Part shown: in pieces, positions 44,633-53,645 of the stretch
How the letters are laid out: every line of letters starts with the position of its first letter
How positions within the stretch are numbered: the stretch's first letter is position 1
Origin: Virgibacillus sp. AGTR
GTDB lineage: Bacteria; Bacillota; Bacilli; Bacillales; Amphibacillaceae
Direction: 5' to 3'
NCBI RefSeq assembly: GCF_016919725.2
Contig: NZ_JAJERH010000001.1
Coordinates: 62,001 to 126,000, forward strand
Length of the DNA stretch: 64,000 nucleotides
The notes under the pieces: model-generated
The model's database searches: none
Seen by the model: only the letters and a program-made list of their open reading frames with translations
Told to the model about the DNA's origin: nothing
Made by a program: the position numbers and the translations under genes

Positions 44633-46198
44633 TTATTTGAATTGCGCGTTTTTAATGCTCACAGAACCGTCAGGTAAAACATAAACACCTTCAAGGTTTT
44701 TACGGTGACCTGATAGAATCGTATCTGTTGCTAAAAAGATCCAAGGTGCTTCACGATAAACAGTACTTTGAATATTGGCATAAATTTCCTCCTGTTCATC
44801 AATATTGGAAGTTTCATTTGCTACATGAATCCATGTATTTACATCGCTGTTGTTGTAATATGCTGTATTTGCGCCATTTGGTGGGAAGTATTCACTACTA
44901 AACAACGAGCGAGTTGCTCCATCAGCATCTCCAGATGAAGGAGACCAGCTTACATACCACATTTGTACCTTTGCATCCTTTGGTGTTTCTGGCGTGTATA
45001 TTTCATCAGATAGCGTCCCCTCTTCCATTGACTTAATCGTTACATCAATGCCAATCTCGGCCAGCTGTTGTTTAATAAATTCCATGCCTTGAAGTGTTTC
45101 TGAGCTTGTATTCCCCCAGATCTCTGCCTCAAACCCATTCTCATAGCCTGCTTCAGTCAATAAGTCCTTCGCTTTTTCTAAATTGAATTCATATGGTTCT
45201 TGCTTTGTATAGTATTGTGTTTCCGTTGACATGGTTGAGTCTAATATATTGCCATACCCATTCTTTACTACTTTTATATATGCATCCTTATTCACTGCAT
45301 AATTCATTGCTTTTCGCACTTTTTCATTATTAAATGGTTCCTTAAATGTATTAATAGAAACGTATCTGGCTATTGTAGATGGTGTTTTTTCAATCACAAC
45401 GTCGCTATTCGATTCTAATTCTTTTATATCTTGTTGAGGAACAGGATAAATAAAATCCGCCTCTCCTGTTTTTAACATAGCAGCTCTAGAGCCGTTTTCC
45501 GGGACCGGCTTAAATGTAACCTTCTCTGCATCGGAATTGGCAGCATTCCAATAATCATTATATTTTTCTAAAACAAGTGAGTCTCCTTGATTCCATTCAA
45601 TAAATTTAAAGGGCCCTGTCCCAACAGGATGTAACGCGATGTCTTTTTCATCATCCTCAAGTGCTTTTGGACTTATAAAAGGCACCATTGCAAATTTATT
45701 TAACATGGCACTGAATGGTTGATTTAATATAAACGCAACTTCATACTCATTTATAACTTCAAGTTTTTCCACATACTGAAGGTTTCTTTTAGCACGTAAA
45801 TCATTATCCTCATCTATAATACGCTCATAATTAGCTTTTACTGCGTCAGCATTAAAAGGTTCTCCATCATGAAATGTCACGTCTTTTCTTAACTGAAATG
45901 TATAGGTTAAAGCATCATCACTCACTTGATAATCTTCAGCTAGAACAGGTTCAATCTCCATATGTTCATTAAAACCTACTAGCCCTTCATACATTGCTCT
46001 TGTACCAAAAATTGAAACGGTATCTCCAGCATTTTGCGGATCCAATGTAACAAAATTTTGATCAATTGCAATGGTTAATTCCTTATCACCTTCACCTTTA
46101 TTTCCTTGATCATTATCACTATTTGCATCTGAAGAACACGCTGATACAACTACTATTATTCCTAGTAATATCATTAGACGTATCCATTTATTTGTCAT
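44633..46198 (-). CDS. ABC transporter solute-binding lipoprotein (SBP_bac_5, oligopeptide type)
   Basis: 521 residues with a lipoprotein signal ending VVSAC (Cys21), a Ser/Asp/Asn-rich linker, then a complete peptide-binding fold (cluster C). RGGAGG-type RBS (GAGGGGGAG) precedes the ATG. Family segments: VTFHDGEPFNADAVKANYERI, LHPVGTGPFKFIEW and KVRKAMNYAVNKDAYI. It presents the ligand to the OppBCDF importer encoded downstream. Ligands of this family include peptides, glycopeptides and glycosides; the operon suggests a glycosylated or Asn-containing peptide (inference). Confidence 0.92.
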   Translation of the reverse strand: MTNKWIRLMILLGIIVVVSACSSDANSDNDQGNKGEGDKELTIAIDQNFVTLDPQNAGDTVSIFGTRAMYEGLVGFNEHMEIEPVLAEDYQVSDDALTYTFQLRKDVTFHDGEPFNADAVKANYERIIDEDNDLRAKRNLQYVEKLEVINEYEVAFILNQPFSAMLNKFAMVPFISPKALEDDEKDIALHPVGTGPFKFIEWNQGDSLVLEKYNDYWNAANSDAEKVTFKPVPENGSRAAMLKTGEADFIYPVPQQDIKELESNSDVVIEKTPSTIARYVSINTFKEPFNNEKVRKAMNYAVNKDAYIKVVKNGYGNILDSTMSTETQYYTKQEPYEFNLEKAKDLLTEAGYENGFEAEIWGNTSSETLQGMEFIKQQLAEIGIDVTIKSMEEGTLSDEIYTPETPKDAKVQMWYVSWSPSSGDADGATRSLFSSEYFPPNGANTAYYNNSDVNTWIHVANETSNIDEQEEIYANIQSTVYREAPWIFLATDTILSGHRKNLEGVYVLPDGSVSIKNAQFK

Positions 46199-46213
46199 CG
46201 ATTGCTCCCCCTC

Positions 46214-47209
46214 TTATAATCGAATTTTTGTTTCTCCAACCACTTTCCCATTATCATTGAAGATTTCGTTTGATCGAATATTAAGCAAACGATCAATCGT
46301 TTCTTTATTATGATAATTTAACTTTTGTAGTAGCTTAGCTACTAATAGTGGCCAAATTAATTCAGAACCAGTTAACACCTTTAAGGAAATGCTTATTTTT
46401 TCTCTCTTTAACGCCAAGCAATAGACTCCTTGAGCTCCTCCTTTTGCAATAATATTTTCATCCTCAAGCAGAGCTGTACAAATAAAGTTATGTGAAGCGA
46501 CAATTCTAGGGTGTTTGTTCATAACTTCTCCTATTCTTTTTACAGCCGTTGCAACCCGACTATCATGTATCATCGAAGGCTGAATGAACTTTAAGAATGA
46601 AATAGCCATGTTTTTTAGCGGAACGCTATGAACAGGAACTCCACAACCATCAATTGCGGTTTTCATTTCTTTCTTCGGGGTTTCCGACAAATCTGCTACA
46701 TAGTTTAAAACTTCTTGTTGAAGCGGATGACCCAACCATTCATAGTTTGATAGATCATAGTTTTTCTCTCTGGAATAAGCAAGAAACCCCAAATGCTTAC
46801 CGGAACAATTATGCAAAAGTTTACGTTTAGGTAAATGCTCCCAGATATAGGAAATCTTTGGTTGTTCATTTAAGGGATAGCTCTGTTGGCAGACCAGCAT
46901 GTCTTCTGACAATTGCAGTTTATTCATTAAACGTTCTAAAGCCTCTTGATGATAGGATTCACCTCTTTGAGATGCCGTAAATAAAGCTGCTTCTTCGGTT
47001 GTTAAATCATACTTTTCCATAATATCTGTGGTGAATAAGGGAATTGCTTGTAATGGTTTCATCGCTGACCGATAAAAAACGGACTGCTTTACATCACCGT
47101 ATTCATAAAGTATTTCCTTCTTTTCATTTAAAACACAAATCAATCCCTGATGAACATTTTCTAATGTTCCTCCTCTATATTCTTCAGCAATAATAGGTGT
47201 TGATATCAT
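46214..47209 (-). CDS. Asparaginase of the asparaginase II (PF06089) family
   Basis: 331 residues, cytosolic. Typical motifs: AEEYRGGTLENVHQG at the start, FYRSAMKPLQAIPL with catalytic Ser/Lys-type residues, LYTASQRGE-like ALFTASQRGESYH, HNCSGKHLGFLA, and IDGCGVPVHSVPL. It belongs to the beta-lactamase-fold-like thermolabile asparaginase group rather than the classical AnsA family. It lies 3 nt from the ROK gene and 15 nt from the binding protein. A role in cleaving an Asn side-chain amide or glycosyl-Asn link is an inference. Confidence 0.85.
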   Translation of the reverse strand: MISTPIIAEEYRGGTLENVHQGLICVLNEKKEILYEYGDVKQSVFYRSAMKPLQAIPLFTTDIMEKYDLTTEEAALFTASQRGESYHQEALERLMNKLQLSEDMLVCQQSYPLNEQPKISYIWEHLPKRKLLHNCSGKHLGFLAYSREKNYDLSNYEWLGHPLQQEVLNYVADLSETPKKEMKTAIDGCGVPVHSVPLKNMAISFLKFIQPSMIHDSRVATAVKRIGEVMNKHPRIVASHNFICTALLEDENIIAKGGAQGVYCLALKREKISISLKVLTGSELIWPLLVAKLLQKLNYHNKETIDRLLNIRSNEIFNDNGKVVGETKIRL

Positions 47210-47212
47210 AGG

Positions 47213-48382
47213 TTAAACCCCACTCTTTTCATGAATATTTTTTATAAAATGCTGTAGTACAATCATGGCAGCTCCTATCACAACGCCATCTTCTCCCGTT
47301 TTTGTAGTGCGTAATTGAAATGTCTTCATGACAGGTGCCCACATCTGATTCTCACACTTTTCAATAATTTGATCTTTAATTTGCGGAAACCTTTCAATTA
47401 AACTACCAGCAAGAACGACGGAATCTGGATTGTATACGCAAACAACATTATTAATCGTAATTGCTGCATAGGTAATTGCTTTATCAACTATATTTCTTGC
47501 CCACTTTTCTCCATTTTCATATTCAATGATTAAGGCCTGAATATTTTCAATCTCTTTTGTTTTAGATGCTTCATCTAACAAAAACTTTTCAGCAATATAC
47601 GTTTGGAGACAGCCAAAATTCCCACATGGACAATAAATTCCATAAGGATCAACGATAGTATGTCCGATTTCTCCTGAGAAGTTTCCTTCACCTCGATAGA
47701 TTTCTCCTTTCTTTATTAACGCAGAACCTACCCCACTACCAAAACCAATCATTGCCATATACGCTTTTTTTGGTTCAGGATCACTAATATACTCAGCAAG
47801 CGCTTTCAATTTTAATTCATTGTCCACGAATACGGTAAAGCCTACTTTCTCTTCAACCATCTCTTGTAAAGGGATATTTTTCCAATCAAATTGCGCAGAT
47901 AATTTCACCTCACCTTTGTCATTCTCAATAAGTCCTGGTAAGCCAATACAAACTCCAGCAATTTGATCCGATGTAAGATTTTCGTCGTCAATCATTTGTA
48001 ATATATGGTCTGCTATAAATTGAACTGTTGCCACTGGATCTATTGATTGATAGTCAAAGTACTTCAGAATGGTTAACTTTCCTATAAAATTCATTAAACC
48101 GATCCGAATAACTTTCTGGTCAATTTCAACACCAATTGAGAATACAGAATGTTCATTTGGAATAAAATAAGTGGCCTTCCTGCCAATTCCTTCGCTAGAC
48201 ATATTCATCTCTCTTATTAGCTTATTTTCTTGTAATGATGCAACAATTCGAGAAGCAGAAGTAGGACTCATCGACGTTTGTTTGGCAATTTCGGCACGTG
48301 AGATCGGACCTTGATTAAGAATTATTTCTAAGACTAAACTTCTATTTTCTTTTTTTAAAAAATCTTGATTCTTAATTTTCAT
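47213..48382 (-). CDS. ROK-family (XylR/NagC-like) transcriptional repressor
   Basis: 389 residues from ATG 48382 (RBS TAGGTGATC). N-terminal winged helix (about 5-65): LEIILNQGPISRAEIAKQT, SPTSASRIVASL. ROK fold with PCGNFGCLQTYIAE, the zinc-binding Cys cluster of the ROK repressors, and glycine-rich IGFGSGVGSALIKKG sugar-site motif. ROK repressors usually respond to a sugar or sugar phosphate. It is the first gene of the operon, behind a promoter with a 22-bp palindrome over the -35 box, so it most likely controls the operon and itself. Confidence 0.9.
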   Translation of the reverse strand: MKIKNQDFLKKENRSLVLEIILNQGPISRAEIAKQTSMSPTSASRIVASLQENKLIREMNMSSEGIGRKATYFIPNEHSVFSIGVEIDQKVIRIGLMNFIGKLTILKYFDYQSIDPVATVQFIADHILQMIDDENLTSDQIAGVCIGLPGLIENDKGEVKLSAQFDWKNIPLQEMVEEKVGFTVFVDNELKLKALAEYISDPEPKKAYMAMIGFGSGVGSALIKKGEIYRGEGNFSGEIGHTIVDPYGIYCPCGNFGCLQTYIAEKFLLDEASKTKEIENIQALIIEYENGEKWARNIVDKAITYAAITINNVVCVYNPDSVVLAGSLIERFPQIKDQIIEKCENQMWAPVMKTFQLRTTKTGEDGVVIGAAMIVLQHFIKNIHEKSGV

Positions 48383-48506
48383 TTGATCACCTATTAACAT
48401 CATGTAATTAATAACCAGAATTAAATGGCTTTTTCCATTGATTTTTTACTATTTATTATATTTTTCCAGTATTTAACCAAATAGTTTCTCCTGTGAAGTT
48501 ATTAAT

Positions 48507-48535
48507 AGTATAGATTAGCGAGAAAAATTAGTCAA
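48507..48535 (-). promoter_or_regulatory. Sigma-A promoter of the ROK-led operon
   Basis: On the minus strand TTGACT (48530-48535), 17-nt spacer, TATACT (48507-48512). About 125 nt of leader precede the ROK start codon. The -35 box lies inside the palindrome at 48523-48544. Confidence 0.75.
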
Positions 48536-48544
48536 CTAATTTTT
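48523..48544. promoter_or_regulatory. Palindromic operator over the -35 box of the ROK-led operon
   Basis: AAAAATTAGT-CA-ACTAATTTTT, a perfect 10-bp inverted repeat. A related half-site AACTAATTT follows at about 48554. Location over the -35 element implies that binding blocks RNA polymerase; the ROK protein is the obvious candidate. Confidence 0.65.
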
Positions 48545-48671
48545 AGAATGTTTTAACTAATTTATTTCTTGCGATATTTCGTATCTGCTTTTATTTTCCA
48601 CTTATCTTCAGATGAAACCATGTTATCTAAATGCTGTAAACTGTACATTGGAGTAAATCCCTAAGTTTCCC

Positions 48672-48700
48672 TTGACAAATAGCAAAAACAACTGTAATCT
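48672..48700 (+). promoter_or_regulatory. Sigma-A promoter of metI
   Basis: Perfect TTGACA (48672-48677), 17-nt spacer, TAATCT (48695-48700). It lies just upstream of the S-box leader. Confidence 0.8.
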
Positions 48701-48725
48701 ATTTTAAAAATTACATAAACTATTT

Positions 48726-48880
48726 TCTTATCCAGAGAGGTGGAGGGACTGGCCCTTTGAAGCCTCGGCAACAGACTTATAAAGAGAACTGTGCCAATTC
48801 CAGATGCTCGAAAGCATGCAGATAGGAAGAGTAACCGAATGATGTAAGCCTCTTCTTATTTAATTAGAAGAGGCTTTTTT
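48726..48880 (+). promoter_or_regulatory. SAM-I (S-box) riboswitch with terminator, upstream of metI
   Basis: Aptamer from CTTATCCAGAGAGG (48728) with the invariant GGAGGGACTGGCCC, GAAGCCTCGGCAAC, GTGCCAATTCC and a hairpin GATGCTCGAAAGCATGC, to about 48832. The expression platform ends in AAGCCTCTTCT / AGAAGAGGCTT with a TTTTTT tail (48845-48880). With SAM bound the terminator forms and metI expression falls. All S-box core elements are present. Confidence 0.95.
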
Positions 48881-48903
48881 CATCGAATGAAGGGATGGAT
48901 ATT

Positions 48904-50019
48904 ATGTCACGAAGAAGCATTGAAACAGAATTAGTACAATTAGGAAATAAGAGTGATAAAGCTACTGGAGCAGTTAGCGCACCTATTTATTTGTCAACTG
49001 CCTACCAGCACCACGGACTGGGACAATCATCAGGCTATGATTACTCAAGAACGAAAAATCCTACAAGAACCTTACTAGAGGAAGGAATCGCTAAATTGGA
49101 ATCCGCTGACAGTGGGTATGCTTGCAGTTCTGGAATGGCAGCCATTCAATTAGTATTCTCTCTTTTTAATGCTGGGGATGAACTCATTGTAACGAGTGAT
49201 GTATACGGAGGAACGTACCGATTATTAGAGCATTACGCCGCTGCATATCAAATTCAGACAACATATACAGATTTCAAGAATGACGGAGAAACGCGGCGAC
49301 TGATATCCTCGAAAACAAGAGCAATCTTTATTGAAACACCTACAAATCCCCTAATGCAAGAGATAGATATTGTAAAAGTTGCGGAATTAGCGCACCAATA
49401 TAATGTACTATTAATTGTTGACAATACTTTTCTGACCCCGCTACTTCAACGGCCAATTGAGTCAGGGGCTGATATCGTCATTCATAGTGGCACGAAATAC
49501 ATTGGTGGTCATAACGATGTACTCGCTGGATTAGTAGTGGCAAAAGGTAAATCCTTGTCTGAAAAATTAGCCAATTACCACAATGCTTCAGGTGCTGTGC
49601 TATCACCTTTTGACTCTTGGCTATTAATTCGAGGATTAAAAACACTTGCGCTTCGGGTGGAAAAACATGAAGCCAATGCAAAGCTTATCGTATCCTTTTT
49701 GCAAGAGCATCCAATGGTTGATAATGTTCTATATCCAGGAAGAGGTGGTATGTTATCTTTTCGCTTACGAAAAAGTAAATGGATAGATCCTTTCCTTCAA
49801 AGTTTGAAGCTTATCATTTTTGCTGAAAGTTTAGGAGGGGTGGAAAGTTTTATTACTTATCCAGCAACACAAACTCACGCTGACATACCTAGAGATGAAA
49901 GAATAAAGCGTGGTGTTGACGACCAACTGCTACGGTTTTCAGTTGGAATTGAACAACCAAATGAATTAATAGAGGATTTAAAACAAGCATTAATTGAAGT
50001 GGATACATATGCTTATTAA
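48904..50019 (+). CDS. metI: Cystathionine gamma-synthase / O-acetylhomoserine thiolyase MetI
   Basis: 371 residues of the PLP-dependent Cys/Met metabolism family, like B. subtilis MetI (373). The PLP lysine is in HSGTKYIGGHND (about residue 198); YDYSRTKNPTRTLLE and YACSSGMAAI are the substrate and cofactor loops. ATG 48904 with AAGGG upstream is preferred to an ATG nine bases earlier. The enzyme joins O-acetylhomoserine with cysteine or sulfide. It is under the S-box. The usual partner metC is absent; pabA follows 53 nt downstream. Confidence 0.92.
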   Translation: MSRRSIETELVQLGNKSDKATGAVSAPIYLSTAYQHHGLGQSSGYDYSRTKNPTRTLLEEGIAKLESADSGYACSSGMAAIQLVFSLFNAGDELIVTSDVYGGTYRLLEHYAAAYQIQTTYTDFKNDGETRRLISSKTRAIFIETPTNPLMQEIDIVKVAELAHQYNVLLIVDNTFLTPLLQRPIESGADIVIHSGTKYIGGHNDVLAGLVVAKGKSLSEKLANYHNASGAVLSPFDSWLLIRGLKTLALRVEKHEANAKLIVSFLQEHPMVDNVLYPGRGGMLSFRLRKSKWIDPFLQSLKLIIFAESLGGVESFITYPATQTHADIPRDERIKRGVDDQLLRFSVGIEQPNELIEDLKQALIEVDTYAY

Positions 50020-50072
50020 CCTACATTTGCTATAATAACGCATGAAGTGTTTATAAGAGAGTAGGTAACTAC

Positions 50073-50684
50073 ATGATATTAGTCATCGATAATTATGATT
50101 CATTCACATTTAATCTTGTACAATATATGAAGCAGCTAAACCAGCAAGTATATGTCGCTCGCAATGATGAAATCTCAATAGCAGACATTAAACGATTAAA
50201 CCCATCTAGCATATTGCTCTCTCCTGGACCTGGAAACCCGGCTTCTGCAGGTATATGTCTAGAGATTGTAAGAAAACTGTATACGCTATATCCAATAATT
50301 GGAATTTGTTTAGGGCATCAAACGATTGCTCAAGCCTTTGGTGCTAGTATTGTAAAAGCCAAACAACCAATGCATGGTAAGGTTTCAATGATTACCCATG
50401 ATCATAAAGGTATATTCAAAAAGCTTAAAAATCCGTTAGCTGTCACAAGGTATCATTCACTTATTGTTCAGGAGGCTACCCTACCTTCTTGCTTTGAAAT
50501 AAGCGCAAAATCAGTTACAGGTGAGATTATGGCAATTCGCCATAAAACTTATCCAATAGAAGGAATTCAAGCTCATCCTGAAGCAATACTATCCGAACAA
50601 GGGCTACAGTTATTAGAGAACTTTTTCACACGAAAGGTTGGACAAATAGATGCATTCGCCAAAAAAACCACTCCTATTCTTTGA
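50073..50684 (+). CDS. pabA: Aminodeoxychorismate/anthranilate synthase glutamine amidotransferase
   Basis: 203 residues, class I glutamine amidotransferase: IDNYDSFTFNLVQY at the start, LLSPGPGNP, nucleophile Cys in GICLGHQTIAQAFG, and catalytic HPEA near the C-terminus. It supplies ammonia for 4-amino-4-deoxychorismate in folate synthesis; the neighbouring pabB-pabC gene shows it acts for PABA rather than for tryptophan only, though such subunits may serve both. GAGTAGG precedes the ATG. Confidence 0.92.
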   Translation: MILVIDNYDSFTFNLVQYMKQLNQQVYVARNDEISIADIKRLNPSSILLSPGPGNPASAGICLEIVRKLYTLYPIIGICLGHQTIAQAFGASIVKAKQPMHGKVSMITHDHKGIFKKLKNPLAVTRYHSLIVQEATLPSCFEISAKSVTGEIMAIRHKTYPIEGIQAHPEAILSEQGLQLLENFFTRKVGQIDAFAKKTTPIL

Positions 50685-52401
50685 CTTTGCCAATCATTTA
50701 GGTAATAAACAGCCCATGACCTTTAAAGATCCCATTACTATTATAACCACTACAAAGTTAGAAGAAGTAATACCTTGTATGCAATCTATTCAACAGTATA
50801 TCGAAGCTGGTTACTATGCAGCTGGATACCTTGCATATGAAGCAGCGCCTGCCTTTGATCCGGCTCAGCAAGTAAACAACTGTAGTACCTTGCCACTATT
50901 GTGGTTCGGTATTTTCGCTCAGCCATCAGATGAAATAATGGCTGATACTAAAGCCTTTCATTTAACAGAGTGGAAACCTACAACTTCCCTTGAAGATTAT
51001 CAACAAAATTTGAAAATGATAAAGCAACATATCGAGAACGGAGACACCTATCAGGTTAATTACACAGTCCGGCTACAGAGCCAATTTAACGGTGATACTC
51101 GAAGTTATTTTCAACAATTGGCACAAGCGCAATCAGCTAATTATGCAGCCTATCTGGACATTGGAGACCATTCGATTCTGTCTGCATCCCCTGAATTATT
51201 TTTCCATTTAAGGGATGGCAAGATAACGACAAAACCAATGAAAGGTACCGTTAAACGAGGCAATTCACAGCAGGAGGATAAGCAACTTGCAGATTGGCTT
51301 TACCATTCTGATAAAAACAGAGCAGAGAATGTAATGATCGTAGATTTATTACGAAATGATTTAGGGTTAATTGCAAAACCTGGTACTGTTAAGGTTCCGA
51401 AGCTTTTTGCAATTGAACGTTATCCAACCGTTTTTCAGATGACATCTACTGTAGAAGCTGAAGTTGATAGTGATATTACTACCATTTTTAGAGCATTATT
51501 CCCTTGCGGCTCGATTACTGGAGCACCTAAGATTAACACGATGAAAATAATTAATCAGCTAGAAGATTCGGCAAGAGAGGTATACTGTGGAACAGTAGGT
51601 TATATTACCCCGGAAAAAGAGGCAATTTTTAATGTACCGATACGTACTGTCCTAGTAAATAATACAACCGGTAATGCACTATACGGGGTAGGCGGTGGTA
51701 TTACTTGGGATTCGACTGATGATGAAGAATATACCGAGATTTTAACGAAAGCATTATTTCTTAGTAAGGCTCAATCATCAGTGGAACTTTTAGAAACTAT
51801 TTCCCTTATAGATAGTGAATATTATCTAATCGATTACCATATGAACAGATTAGAAAAATCTGCAGCATACTTTTCAATACCACTTCATCGGGACAAGCTT
51901 TATAAACTACTGGTAGAAACCGCCAATCAACATAGTATCGGTTCCTTTAGAGTACGATTGGTTATTTCTAACCTAGGAGATATAACCATATCTGCTGAGA
52001 AGGATGTAACGACGTTGCCTGCTTCTCCTGCTAAGGTGGAGCTTGCGAAATACCCAATTAACAAGAAGGATGTCTTTTATTATCATAAGACAACCCATCG
52101 ATCCATATATCAGGTTTTCCTTAATGAATTCCCTGAAGCTTTTGATGTGCTTTTGTGGAATGAACAGCGCGAGTTAACTGAATTTACAATCGGAAATTTA
52201 GTTGTTGAAATAAATGGTGGTCTTTATACACCCCCCCTTGAATGTGGCTTATTACCGGGGACATTTCGTCAAAAACTTTTAGATGATAACATTATTTCAG
52301 AACGAAAAATTAGAATAGAAGAAATTAAAAATTGCGCAAATATATGGTTGATTAATAGTATACGTAAATGGGTACCAGTTGTGGTTCACATAAAGGATTA
52401 G
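50650..52401 (+). CDS. pabB: Aminodeoxychorismate synthase component I fused to aminodeoxychorismate lyase
   Basis: 583-residue fusion. Residues 1 to about 340 form the chorismate-binding PabB part: NGDTYQVNYTVRLQS, KPMKGTVKRGN, IVDLLRNDLG, CGSITGAPKI and GVGGGITWDS. Residues about 345-583 form a PabC-like class IV aminotransferase fold: YLIDYHMNRLEKSAAYF, HKTTHRSIYQ with the PLP Lys, ELTEFTIGNLVVE and GLLPGTFR. The gene overlaps the end of pabA by 35 nt, which implies translational coupling. Together with PabA it makes p-aminobenzoate from chorismate and glutamine in one enzyme assembly. Confidence 0.92.
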   Translation: MHSPKKPLLFFDFANHLGNKQPMTFKDPITIITTTKLEEVIPCMQSIQQYIEAGYYAAGYLAYEAAPAFDPAQQVNNCSTLPLLWFGIFAQPSDEIMADTKAFHLTEWKPTTSLEDYQQNLKMIKQHIENGDTYQVNYTVRLQSQFNGDTRSYFQQLAQAQSANYAAYLDIGDHSILSASPELFFHLRDGKITTKPMKGTVKRGNSQQEDKQLADWLYHSDKNRAENVMIVDLLRNDLGLIAKPGTVKVPKLFAIERYPTVFQMTSTVEAEVDSDITTIFRALFPCGSITGAPKINTMKIINQLEDSAREVYCGTVGYITPEKEAIFNVPIRTVLVNNTTGNALYGVGGGITWDSTDDEEYTEILTKALFLSKAQSSVELLETISLIDSEYYLIDYHMNRLEKSAAYFSIPLHRDKLYKLLVETANQHSIGSFRVRLVISNLGDITISAEKDVTTLPASPAKVELAKYPINKKDVFYYHKTTHRSIYQVFLNEFPEAFDVLLWNEQRELTEFTIGNLVVEINGGLYTPPLECGLLPGTFRQKLLDDNIISERKIRIEEIKNCANIWLINSIRKWVPVVVHIKD

Positions 52402-52515
52402 TGGACATGCACAAACAAGGCAAATATGGTAGATATAGTATGGCTAAAAAAAAGAACCTGCTAGCCATTTAGTTAAGGCTGAGGCGCCGATAATAGAGGC
52501 TTTCAGCCACAGAGC

Positions 52516-52546
52516 AAACCACCAGTTCTAACTACTCTGGTGGTTT
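52516..52546. terminator. Bidirectional terminator after pabBC
   Basis: AAACCACCAG / CTGGTGGTTT, 10-bp perfect stem, 11-nt loop, T run on the + side and A run on the left. It separates convergent pabBC and the ZIP transporter gene. Confidence 0.85.
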
Positions 52547-52556
52547 TGATTTGGAA

Positions 52557-53378
52557 TTAACCAAGGGCCACATCTAAAATCATCATTATAGTAAAACCAA
52601 TCATTAAACTCATGGAAGCAAGGTCTTTGTTCCCTTCCTCCTGCGAACCAGGAATTACTTCTTCTGCTACCACAAATATCATTGCCCCGGCTGCAAAGCT
52701 CAGAGCATATGGTAACAATGGTTGAATAAAGGTAACAGCAACTGCACCAATTATTCCTGCAATCGGTTCCACCATACCTGAAAATTGCCCGTACATAAAG
52801 CTCTTCCTTCTTGACATACCTTCTCTGCGAAGTGGCATAGAAACAGCTAAACCTTCCGGGAAGTTTTGAATACCAATACCTATTGCTAGAGCAATTGCAC
52901 CTGTGATAGTCGATGTTGATAAATCTGCTGCAATTGCCCCAAATGCAACCCCTACTGCTAAGCCTTCTGGAATATTATGCAACGTAATTGCCAAAACTAA
53001 AAGCGTACTTCGCTTTTTTCTAGTGGGATGTATGCCTTCCGCATCCTTCATTGGAGAGGTTGGATGTAAATGTGGCAGTACTTTATCAATGCTCCAAAGA
53101 AATAGCCCTCCTAGCATAAATCCAACAGCTGCTGGAATCCATGCAATTGTTCCGCTAGCTTCTGCCATATCCAATGCAGGCGAAAGAAGGGACCAAAAAC
53201 TAGCCGCTATCATTACTCCTCCTGCAAATCCGAGCATAGCATCCATCAGTCGTTGATTAAAGTTCTTTGTAGTGAAGACTAGCGCCGCACCAAGTGCTGT
53301 CATTCCCCAAGTAAATAATGTCGCAATTGTAGCTTGTACTACTGGATGTAACGATAAAAAGTAATCCATCACATTCAA
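52557..53378 (-). CDS. ZIP-family metal transporter
   Basis: 273 residues with about eight membrane helices. [14 protein letters not shown] (helix 4) and [12 protein letters not shown] (helix 5) hold the binuclear metal site of ZIP/GufA proteins. The cytoplasmic loop before helix 4 is His-containing (LPHLHPTSP). The GufA subfamily imports zinc or other divalent cations. AAAGGGGAG precedes the ATG. No operator for Zur was recognised upstream. Confidence 0.92.
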   Translation of the reverse strand: MNVMDYFLSLHPVVQATIATLFTWGMTALGAALVFTTKNFNQRLMDAMLGFAGGVMIAASFWSLLSPALDMAEASGTIAWIPAAVGFMLGGLFLWSIDKVLPHLHPTSPMKDAEGIHPTRKKRSTLLVLAITLHNIPEGLAVGVAFGAIAADLSTSTITGAIALAIGIGIQNFPEGLAVSMPLRREGMSRRKSFMYGQFSGMVEPIAGIIGAVAVTFIQPLLPYALSFAAGAMIFVVAEEVIPGSQEEGNKDLASMSLMIGFTIMMILDVALG

Positions 53379-53645
53379 CTCCCCTTTCTCAACAGCAACA
53401 TAAACAAATATTATTACAATTCCTCTTATAGCATACGTTTAATTAACAACATATATTTTTAAAATTACTACGTGAATAGCTTACTCCTTTTCATTCTGGT
53501 TATTCAAGTAAGCTGTTTTAAGCTTATGGATTTATGTTGTCCGAGATTTTTTTATTCCTAGGGAATGAAATCATAATTATCTAAAAATCTACATACATAA
53601 TAATGTAACATCGAGAATGAACATGCAAACACGGGAGGTACGACA

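Noticed and set aside
53540-53645. PerR box upstream of the catalase
   Set aside because: Only ATAATTAT is present; the match to the 15-bp consensus is too weak.
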